Shown here: one piece after another, positions 1 to 5,093 of the stretch
Position numbering within the stretch: position 1 is the first letter of the stretch
How the letters are laid out: the number at the start of each line of letters is the position of its first letter
NCBI GenBank assembly: GCA_014378185.1
Contig: JACMOE010000354.1
Coordinates: forward strand, 1-5,093
DNA length: 5,093 nucleotides
Direction: 5' to 3'
DNA from: Gemmatimonadaceae bacterium
GTDB lineage: Bacteria; Gemmatimonadota; Gemmatimonadetes; Gemmatimonadales; Gemmatimonadaceae
The notes under the pieces: generated by a model
What the model was told of the DNA's origin: nothing
Databases searched by the model: none
The model's input: the letters and a program-made list of their open reading frames with translations, nothing else
Position numbers and translations under genes: made by a program

Positions 1-479
1 AGATAGTAGTGCGGCCACACGCCCATGAAGAGCGTGAGGGTGGTGGCCATGGGCCGCCCGCCGGCCACGTCCCGCGCACGACCGATCACCGCCGCATGCC
101 TCTCCATTGCCGCGGCCTGGAGGGAATGCGTGAACTGCTCGTCCCCCACATCCGACTTGTAGTAGCAGTCCATGCTGCGGACCACGTACTGCATGGCCAC
201 CTCGAGTGCCGTTGCACTGGCTTCCTCGCCGCCTTCGCCGCCGCCCACGCCATCGGCCACCATGGCGATGAAGGCGAGCCGTTCGTCGTCCAGCGGAAGG
301 CGCTGTTGCTCCGTGAGGTTGGTCTGCGACACGTGCACGCGCTTGTGGATCGTGGCCAGGAGAAAGTGATCCTGGTTCTCCGCGCGCAACTTGCCGGTGT
401 GCGAAAGGCCGAACACGTCGATCTCGTCGTCGTGCGGCTTGGGATTGGAGGCGGGCGCGGGCGTATGATTGGTGCTCAT
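1..479 (-). CDS. PP2C-family Ser/Thr protein phosphatase, N-terminal part (cut by the left edge)
   Basis: Metal-dependent PP2C phosphatases (PrpC/Stp type) remove phosphate from Ser/Thr residues and often oppose Hanks-type kinases in the cytoplasm. The visible 159 residues start at ATG 479 with a hydrophilic leader of about 20 residues and no signal peptide. Family motifs follow in order: GLSHTGKLRAENQDHF (residues 24-39, with R32, N35 and D37), VADGVGGGEGGEEAS (74-88, with metal-binding D76 and G77), and MATTLTL (144-150), matching the family's G-T-T block. The reading frame stays open to the window edge, so the GDS motif and the C-terminal metal-binding aspartates cannot be checked. A GAGG ribosome binding site 7 nt upstream supports the start. 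It lies 84 bp downstream of the M1 peptidase on the same strand and could be cotranscribed with it. Family assignment is firm; the substrate is unknown. Confidence 0.9.
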   Translation of the reverse strand, partial: MSTNHTPAPASNPKPHDDEIDVFGLSHTGKLRAENQDHFLLATIHKRVHVSQTNLTEQQRLPLDDERLAFIAMVADGVGGGEGGEEASATALEVAMQYVVRSMDCYYKSDVGDEQFTHSLQAAAMERHAAVIGRARDVAGGRPMATTLTLFMGVWPHYY

Positions 480-486
480 GGTGGAA

Positions 487-490
487 CCTC
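487..490 (-). promoter_or_regulatory. Ribosome binding site of the PP2C gene
   Basis: Read on the minus strand this is GAGG, 7 nt before the ATG at 479. It fixes the start of the phosphatase, and no competing in-frame start gives a better fit. Confidence 0.5.
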
Positions 491-563
491 GACTTGCAGA
501 GGCAACGAGCGGTGCCGCAAAGCTACGCCAGGCGAACGCGGACGCCAGACGGTCCGAGCACCG

Positions 564-2270
564 TCAGCGGGAAACCTGCCGCGTGGTCACGTAGTAGTTG
601 CGGTCCACGCTGAACTGCCCAGGCGGAACCATGAGCGGCACAGCCTGCCATGTTTCGTTGGGATGCAGGATGGTCACGCCCTGCGGCGAAACCGTGACGC
701 CGACCTGCATGTCGAACCCAGCCACCACGTTGGCCCAGCGGTACTGGAGCGTCGTCTCATCGATGCTGTACTCCAGCACCGGGACCATGGTAGTGCGGAG
801 ATACTGGTCGAAGACTTTCGAGAGGTCGACACCCGTCGCGGCGCTGAGGAAATCCTCGACCTGGTGTCCCGTGACGGTCTGATGCCAGAAGGTCTGGTTC
901 ATGCCGCGCAGGATGCCGCGCCACCGCTCGTCATTACCGGCGATCTGGCGGATGGTATGCAGCATCTCCCCGCCCTTGGGATACATGTCGCCGGATCCCT
1001 GGTTGTTCACGCCATACGTGCCGACGATGGGTCTGTCGTTCTTGATGCCGCGCCGGTTGCCGATGATGTAGTCCGCACCTGCTTCCTTGCCGAAAAGGCA
1101 CTCCGTATAGATGCCCTCGGCGTAGTTGGCGAAGCTCTCGTGCACCCACATGTCGGCGTCGTCCTTGGTCGTGATGTTGTTGCCGAACCATTCGTGGGCG
1201 CTCTCGTGGACGATGATGAAGTCCCACTTCATGCCGAGTCCCGTGCCGGATCCATCGCGGCCGCGGTAGCCGTTGGCGAAGCGGTTGCCATAGGCCACCG
1301 CGCTCTGGTGCTCCATGCCGTTGTTGGACACCTCGATGAGCTTGTAGCCGTCCTCGTACCACGGGTACGGACCGAACCAGTGCTCGAAGCAGCGCAGCAT
1401 GGAGATGGCCTGGGGAAACTGGCGGTGTGCCGCCTCCACGTGATAGTCGAGCGGCCAGAAGTCCATGGTGAGCTTGCCCTTCTCTCCTTCGTAGACGTCG
1501 GAATAATGCGCGTAGCTGCCGGCCGCGACGGCGATGGCGTAGTTGTTGATGGGATTGACGACGAACCACTCGTACGTGGTAGTGCCATCAGCATGGTGCG
1601 TGGTGCTGCGCAGTCGGCCGTTCGACACATCGAGCATGGGATCGGGCAGCGTGAGTGCAACGCGCTGGCTGTCCGGTTCGTCGGCCTGCGTGTCCTTGTT
1701 CGGCCACCATGCAGATGCACCCATGCCTTGGTCGGTGGTCACCACCCAGGGCCTGCCGAGGCTGTCGCGGCCCCAGGTGAATCCGCCGTCCCACGGGGGA
1801 TTCTTCGCCGCGATGGGATGCCCGTGGTAATACACGGTGATGGTGTTGACGTCGCCCATTCGCTGCGGCGCATTCAGCGTGGCAAAATAGGCCGGCCCCT
1901 CGTTGCGGTATTGGAGGGCGTGCCGATTCTGTACCATGCTGTCGACGACCAGGGGCGCCATGAGGTCCACCTGCAGCTCTCGCGCGGGGGCCAGCACGCG
2001 GTAGCTGATGCTGTTGTATCCACGAATGCTGCTGTCGCCAGGGCTGACGGCGACGTGCAGGTCGTAGAACGTGACATCCCACCAGGCGCGCGACGGCGTG
2101 GTATATGTGCCGCGCAGGGTGTCGGCGCGAGTGAACGTGGTGCGGGCCTGCGCGCCGGACTGCGCGAAGGGCAGCAACACGAGGGCAGCGAGGCAGAAGC
2201 GGCGCAATGAAGTGACTCCAACGAGGACGAGGTTCCGGAATGAACGAGCGGACGTGCGGAGGTAGCTCAT
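564..2270 (-). CDS. Exported M1-family zinc metallopeptidase (aminopeptidase-like)
   Basis: M1 peptidases are zinc enzymes that usually remove N-terminal residues from peptides. From ATG 2270 the protein has 568 residues. A basic n-region (SLRR, 21-24), hydrophobic core CLAALVLLPF (26-35) and AQA cleavage site (about residue 42) make a Sec-type signal peptide, implying periplasmic or secreted action. A beta-rich N-terminal domain leads to the exopeptidase motif GMEHQ (318-322). The zinc site is HESAH (355-359; H355, E356, H359), with the third ligand E378 in WVHESF exactly 18 residues after H359. MYPKGG (429-434) places the likely catalytic Tyr at Y430. The protein stops at about 570 residues, so it lacks the large helical domain of the longest M1 enzymes. 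The upstream start in the same frame at 2414 would run through the repeat element and is unlikely. A TTG at 2207 with a GGAG site is a serious alternative that keeps the signal peptide. The family is certain; the substrate is not. Confidence 0.93.
   Translation of the reverse strand: MSYLRTSARSFRNLVLVGVTSLRRFCLAALVLLPFAQSGAQARTTFTRADTLRGTYTTPSRAWWDVTFYDLHVAVSPGDSSIRGYNSISYRVLAPARELQVDLMAPLVVDSMVQNRHALQYRNEGPAYFATLNAPQRMGDVNTITVYYHGHPIAAKNPPWDGGFTWGRDSLGRPWVVTTDQGMGASAWWPNKDTQADEPDSQRVALTLPDPMLDVSNGRLRSTTHHADGTTTYEWFVVNPINNYAIAVAAGSYAHYSDVYEGEKGKLTMDFWPLDYHVEAAHRQFPQAISMLRCFEHWFGPYPWYEDGYKLIEVSNNGMEHQSAVAYGNRFANGYRGRDGSGTGLGMKWDFIIVHESAHEWFGNNITTKDDADMWVHESFANYAEGIYTECLFGKEAGADYIIGNRRGIKNDRPIVGTYGVNNQGSGDMYPKGGEMLHTIRQIAGNDERWRGILRGMNQTFWHQTVTGHQVEDFLSAATGVDLSKVFDQYLRTTMVPVLEYSIDETTLQYRWANVVAGFDMQVGVTVSPQGVTILHPNETWQAVPLMVPPGQFSVDRNYYVTTRQVSR
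2216..2219 (-). promoter_or_regulatory. Possible ribosome binding site for an internal TTG start of the M1 peptidase
   Basis: The minus strand reads GGAG followed by 8 nt and then TTG (2207-2205) in the M1 frame. Starting there gives a compact signal peptide, MRRFCLAALVLLPFAQSGAQA, and removes a 21-residue n-region extension. The ATG at 2270 has no recognisable Shine-Dalgarno sequence. This is a suggestion that the true start may be 2207. Confidence 0.35.
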
Positions 2271-2300
2271 CGTATCATCGTACAAGCTAAACACACACAG

Positions 2301-2415
2301 CATGAGCGTGAGCGTGAAGCCTCCAGCACTGAGCAAACCAGAGCTAGAGCTGCAGCTGGAGCTAAAGCTCGTGCTCTGATGTGCTGGGTGCTGGAGGCTC
2401 ACGCTGAGGCTCATG
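2301..2415. repeat. Long imperfect inverted repeat spanning the PPTase 3' end and the M1 leader
   Basis: Left arm 2301-2329 and right arm 2388-2415 are reverse complements. Counted outward from the loop they match over 12 bp (2318-2329 with 2388-2399), then a one-base bulge at 2317, then 6 bp, then a 3-base stretch with two mismatches, then 7 bp ending in CATG at both outer ends. That is 26 of 28 pairs. The 58-nt interior holds a second, inner pair, CAGAGC (2339-2344) with GCTCTG (2373-2378), around the AGCTNN tract. The right arm lies inside the PPTase coding end. On the minus strand the left arm is followed by CTGTGTGTGTTTAG (2300-2287), a moderately T-rich run, so it could act as a terminator or RNA-processing hairpin for PPTase. 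It could equally be a small mobile palindromic (REP/MITE-like) element. One copy cannot tell these apart. Confidence 0.7.
2342..2371. repeat. Hexanucleotide-periodic AGCTNN tract (5 units)
   Basis: AGCT occurs at 2342, 2348, 2354, 2360 and 2366, exactly every 6 bases, with the two spacer bases varying (AG, GC, GG, AA, CG). Because AGCT is self-complementary, the tract can fold on itself in several registers and sits in the loop of the long inverted repeat. The PPTase stop codon (minus-strand TAG, 2364-2362) is created by the AGCTAA unit. Strand slippage is a plausible origin. Confidence 0.7.
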
Positions 2416-3327
2416 GCTGGCGTTCGAGCTCGAGCTCGAGCTCAGCTTTGGGTTGATCGCTTTCGGAGTCCGATCAGCATCTTGCGAACTTCCACCGTGC
2501 GACTCGCTCGACATCAGCGACGCGTCCACCGTCATGGTGACGACATGCGGCGCGCCAATATCCGTGGCCAGTGCAGCGGAATATCCCGGCTCGGGCGAAA
2601 GGTCGAAGCATCGCCAGTGCGCGACGTCGCTATCCACGCTGCTGTCCGAACGAATGCATGCCGCATCCGGATGCACCGACACTTCGAAGTGATCGAGACC
2701 GCGCGAAATGCCGTGGCCCGTGGCCTTGACGTACGCCTCCTTGCGAGTCCACACGGAATAGAACGCTGCTCGATGCAACTCCACGGGCAGTTGTGCGAGC
2801 GCAGCCTGCTCGCCCGTGGAGAAGACGGAGGTAGCGATGCGCGCTCGTTCGGGTGCGCCCAGGGCCGCGGACCAACGCTCCACATCGACGCCAACGCGAC
2901 CCGACCGCGCGAAGGCGACGAGCATCAGGTCACCAGAGTGCGACAGGTTGAAGGCGAGGCGGCCTTCGTCCATTCCCGACAGGTGTGGCTTTCCGAACTT
3001 ACCGGCTTTGAATGTGAGGGCGGCGGCGGGCCGTTCGAGGTAGTGTGCCGCCAGTAGCCGCAGCAGGCCGTGCCAGAGCAGGAACCTGTTGCGATCCGCC
3101 TCGTGATGAAAGCGCGCGGCGCGTGCCAGCTCGCTGGCATCGAGCGACGATCGCAGCGCTGCCCCGAGCCCGGCCAGTGCACCTACCTCCCCTTTCCATA
3201 CATGGATGTCGTTGGTGCCGAGCGCGGGGAGCCGGAAAGGCGTGGGCCAGGACGGAGCTGTCAGATGGGGCACCGGTGAGGGAGCCGAAGCATGACCATC
3301 CGAGGCTCTGCGTCGCAAGTGGAGCAC
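2362..3327 (-). CDS. Sfp-type 4'-phosphopantetheinyl transferase
   Basis: This enzyme moves the 4'-phosphopantetheine arm of coenzyme A onto a serine of acyl or peptidyl carrier proteins, activating fatty acid, polyketide or nonribosomal peptide synthases in the cytoplasm. In the 321 residues I see GKFGKPHL (109-116), FNLSHSGD (126-133; H130 is the likely CoA contact), VGVDVE (145-150; Mg-binding D148 and E150) and WTRKEAYVKATGHG (193-206; E197 and K201). These are the four core Sfp-family blocks in order. The catalytic part ends near residue 268; the remaining ~53 residues are a Ser/Pro/Glu-rich tail encoded by the repeat tract and not typical of the family. The start is a GTG at 3327 just below an in-frame stop (3354-3352); GTG 3273 is an alternative, and neither has a clear ribosome binding site. 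Recognisable homology begins near FRLPALGTNDIHVW (31-44). No carrier protein or synthase is in the window, so the partner is unknown. Confidence 0.92.
   Translation of the reverse strand: MLHLRRRASDGHASAPSPVPHLTAPSWPTPFRLPALGTNDIHVWKGEVGALAGLGAALRSSLDASELARAARFHHEADRNRFLLWHGLLRLLAAHYLERPAAALTFKAGKFGKPHLSGMDEGRLAFNLSHSGDLMLVAFARSGRVGVDVERWSAALGAPERARIATSVFSTGEQAALAQLPVELHRAAFYSVWTRKEAYVKATGHGISRGLDHFEVSVHPDAACIRSDSSVDSDVAHWRCFDLSPEPGYSAALATDIGAPHVVTMTVDASLMSSESHGGSSQDADRTPKAINPKLSSSSSSNASHEPQREPPAPSTSEHEL
2426..2443. repeat. Three tandem GAGCTC units (18-bp perfect palindrome)
   Basis: GAGCTC is repeated three times without a gap, giving an 18-bp sequence identical to its own reverse complement. 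It lies in the PPTase coding end, where it encodes the serine run at residues 296-301 (alternating AGC and TCG codons). It shares the AGCT core and 6-base period of the tract at 2342-2371, so the two are probably related by expansion. Confidence 0.75.
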
Positions 3328-3362
3328 GCGTGCGGGCGGAGGGGATGGAGGTCAGCCAGCTC

Positions 3363-3497
3363 CGGGCCACGCGCTACGCGCATCGCCTCGAACTGCGCGC
3401 GACTGGTGGGCGGCCAGCCGCGTTCGCGACCGATGCGCGACATCACTTCCGCATATGGCGGAAAGAAGGTGTCGGCCGCCTGCTGGGCCGGGTATTG
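3363..3497 (-). pseudogene. Probable relic of a luciferase-like (LLM) flavin-dependent oxidoreductase
   Basis: Between the divergent PPTase and kinase genes, the minus strand translates as QYPAQQAADTFFPPYAEVM, then SRIGRERGWPPTSRAQFEAM and RVARGP. From memory this closely resembles a segment in the C-terminal half of LLM-class flavin-dependent oxidoreductases, whose usual form is roughly 'A..F.P.YA..M.RIG.ERGWPP.TR..F.A.RGPRGAL.VG.P'. The similarity fades upstream of about 3497 and after about 3363; the frame then runs on to a stop at 3263-3261 without the expected GALLVGSP block. There is no room for the roughly 300 residues of an intact enzyme, so it would be a decayed fragment with both ends lost. 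The frame differs from that of PPTase, so it is not an N-terminal extension of it. The match is by recall, not by search. I see no other gene in the 229-bp spacer. Confidence 0.5.
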
Positions 3498-3556
3498 ACC
3501 GCATTGTCTGGCAACCAGGCGGAGCGGAAGGGCGGTCGTTGTCGCATATTGGCGGC

Positions 3557-5093
3557 GTGACTACCCCTCCCGTGACCCAGGCGGCCGAACTCGCCGCCAT
3601 TCGCCGAGCCATCGGTGCGCGATACACCCTGGAGCGAGAGCTCGGCCGCGGAGGCATGGGCACCGTGTATCTCGCTCGCGACGTGAAGCTCGACCGGCCG
3701 GTTGCGCTGAAGGTATTACCGTCCGAGTTCGCGTCGCAGGTGGCGCTCCGCGATCGGTTCCTCGCTGAGACGCGCACCGCCGCGAGCTTTTCGCATCCGA
3801 ACATCGTGCCCGTGTACGCGGTCGAGGAATCCGACGATCTCCTGGCCTACGCCATGGGATTCATCGAAGGCGAAACCCTTGCCGAGCGTGTGGCGCGAAC
3901 GGGTCCGATGCCCGTGCGTGATGTCGTCCGCATGCTGCAGGACACCGGTTACGCGCTCGCCTATGCCCACGGCCGTGGGGTGGTGCATCGCGATATCAAA
4001 CCGGACAACATCATGTTGGAGCGTGCAACGGGCCGCGCGCTGGTAATGGACTTCGGCATTTCTCGCTCGATTTCGCACGCGGTGCCGGCCGCGAACCTGA
4101 CGCGCGTGGGTGAGGTGGTGGGCACGCCGGAGTACATGAGCCCTGAACAGGCCGCCGGTGACGTTGTGGATGGTCGCAGCGACCTCTACTCGCTGGGCCT
4201 CACGGCGCACTTTGCCGCAACGGGTCGCACGGTGATGACTGGTGAATCCACACAGAAGATCCTCGTCAAGCAGCTCACGGAGGCAGTGCCATCCATCGCG
4301 GTGGCGCGCAGCGATTTTCCCGCGGCGCTGGCAGCTGCCATCGACCAGTGCGTGCAGAAGGATCCCGCCGATCGGTTCGCCACGGCGGAGGCTCTGGTGG
4401 ACGCGATCGATGCGGCGCAGTTGGCCGAGCCGGATATTCCTGTTCCCATCCGCCTGTTTGCCGGGGAAGTGGGTACGCTGTCGATGGTGGCGGTGGGCAT
4501 CCTGCTCTACAGCTGGCTGTTCGCCCATTCCTCGCAGGGGTCCTCGGTCGACACCTTGCTTCCCATTTTCGCGCTGCTCGCGGTTCTGTTCACTCGCGCA
4601 CTGACGACGCTGAGCGAAGCGCGACGGCTGGCGATTGCAGGTTTTTCGGTTGATGAGGTGATGGCGGGGTTTGAGCGCGTGATGCACGAACGTGCACAGC
4701 GTCGCGAGGAGTTGCGCGCCGATTCCGATACCCGCCGGCTGCGCCGACTCGCGATACGCTGGGGGAGCGTTGGTCTCGTCGTTTCAGTCGCGATGGTGGT
4801 GCAGGCGCTCCGGTTGCGGGTTCGCATCGACCCGCGTCACTACATCAGCGGCACCGTCGCCGTCGCACTCATCTTCGGTGGTGCGGCACTGATGGGCACC
4901 AGCGTCGTGTTGTTGATGAAGAGTCCGTTCCGGATGCCGCCTGGCGAACGACTCTTCCGCGCGCTGTGGCTAGGACCGTTCGGTCGTGCATTCATCCGGT
5001 TCGGGACGCGCAAGGTGAAGGCGCGACCAGCGACATCTCGCCCGCTGCCCAGCGTGCGCACAGCGACGGTGGGGCCGGTTGATGCAGCGCCGC
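3557..5093 (+). CDS. Membrane-anchored Hanks-type Ser/Thr protein kinase (cut by the right edge)
   Basis: A complete eukaryotic-like kinase domain spans about residues 23-285 of the 512 visible: glycine loop GRGGMG (30-35), ATP-anchoring K52 in VALKVL, likely helix-C E71, catalytic loop HRDIKPDN (144-151; D146), DFG (165-167), activation segment to PEYMSPEQ (191-198), and a D-x-YSLG motif (209-214). All key catalytic residues are present, so it should be active; HRD makes it an RD kinase likely controlled by activation-loop phosphorylation. The C-terminal part has four hydrophobic stretches (about 306-324, 332-347, 403-418, 432-454). A charged ~50-residue stretch (353-402) between the second and third is probably cytoplasmic. 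No PASTA or other sensor repeat is visible before the edge. The GTG start gives MTTPPVTQAAELAAI; an in-frame TTG at 3539, with AAGGG 6 nt upstream, is an alternative adding six residues. The gene is divergent from PPTase. Confidence 0.92.
   Translation, partial: MTTPPVTQAAELAAIRRAIGARYTLERELGRGGMGTVYLARDVKLDRPVALKVLPSEFASQVALRDRFLAETRTAASFSHPNIVPVYAVEESDDLLAYAMGFIEGETLAERVARTGPMPVRDVVRMLQDTGYALAYAHGRGVVHRDIKPDNIMLERATGRALVMDFGISRSISHAVPAANLTRVGEVVGTPEYMSPEQAAGDVVDGRSDLYSLGLTAHFAATGRTVMTGESTQKILVKQLTEAVPSIAVARSDFPAALAAAIDQCVQKDPADRFATAEALVDAIDAAQLAEPDIPVPIRLFAGEVGTLSMVAVGILLYSWLFAHSSQGSSVDTLLPIFALLAVLFTRALTTLSEARRLAIAGFSVDEVMAGFERVMHERAQRREELRADSDTRRLRRLAIRWGSVGLVVSVAMVVQALRLRVRIDPRHYISGTVAVALIFGGAALMGTSVVLLMKSPFRMPPGERLFRALWLGPFGRAFIRFGTRKVKARPATSRPLPSVRTATVGPVDAAP

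Noticed and set aside
548..565. A 6-bp perfect stem (GACGGT/ACCGTC) with a 6-nt loop at the M1 stop codon, considered as a terminator
   Set aside because: The stem is short and the minus strand downstream (TGGCGTCCGCG) has no T-run, so it is not a convincing intrinsic terminator.
9..2210. A 733-codon open frame on the plus strand across the PP2C and M1 genes
   Set aside because: It lies antisense to two genes with clear catalytic motifs. Its product is rich in Val, His, Arg and Ala with no recognisable domain, as expected from an antisense frame in GC-rich coding DNA.
2271..2414. Upstream extension of the M1 frame to an ATG at 2414
   Set aside because: It would add 48 residues made of the inverted repeat (serine-rich), overlap the PPTase gene by 53 nt and bury the signal peptide internally.
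3495..3550. TTGACC (3495-3500) and CATATT (3545-3550) considered as a kinase promoter
   Set aside because: The two hexamers are 44 bases apart, and no acceptable -10 lies 16-18 bases after TTGACC.
3045..3560. A 171-codon plus-strand frame overlapping the PPTase start and the spacer
   Set aside because: It is antisense to the conserved PPTase N-terminal half and to the LLM-like relic; the product is Arg/Ala-rich with no motif.
3716..4687. A 323-codon minus-strand frame opposite the kinase
   Set aside because: It is fully antisense to an intact kinase domain, with a His/Arg-rich product and no recognisable domain.

Overview
The window is GC-rich bacterial DNA carrying four recognisable genes. 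Three are on the minus strand: a PP2C-type protein phosphatase cut by the left edge, an exported M1-family metallopeptidase, and an Sfp-type 4'-phosphopantetheinyl transferase. The fourth, on the plus strand, is a membrane-anchored Ser/Thr protein kinase cut by the right edge. The kinase N-terminus (RYTLERELGRGGMGTVYLA, then DRPVALKVL), the PP2C MATTLTL stretch and the short M1 peptidase with a GMEHQ motif recall Gemmatimonadota proteins. That placement is inference from family resemblance, not a computed result.

Layout: 1-479 (-) PP2C phosphatase, N-terminal 159 residues only; 480-563 short spacer; 564-2270 (-) M1 peptidase with a signal peptide; 2271-2361 spacer filled by an unusual nested inverted repeat and hexanucleotide-periodic AGCTNN tract that runs into the 3' end of the next gene; 2362-3327 (-) phosphopantetheinyl transferase with a low-complexity Ser/Pro-rich tail made by that repeat; 3328-3556 a 229-bp divergent spacer holding what looks like a roughly 45-codon relic of a luciferase-like flavin-dependent oxidoreductase (minus strand); 3557-5093 (+) kinase, 512 residues visible, a complete catalytic domain followed by four predicted membrane segments.

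The kinase and the PP2C phosphatase are the natural writer and eraser of Ser/Thr phosphorylation and lie about 3 kb apart, but on opposite strands and separated by unrelated genes, so a functional pairing is only a suggestion. The peptidase and the phosphopantetheinyl transferase show no clear link to it or to each other. I see no convincing sign of a new multi-gene system. The most unusual items are the palindromic repeat element that supplies the C-terminus and stop codon of the transferase, and the gene relic in the divergent spacer.
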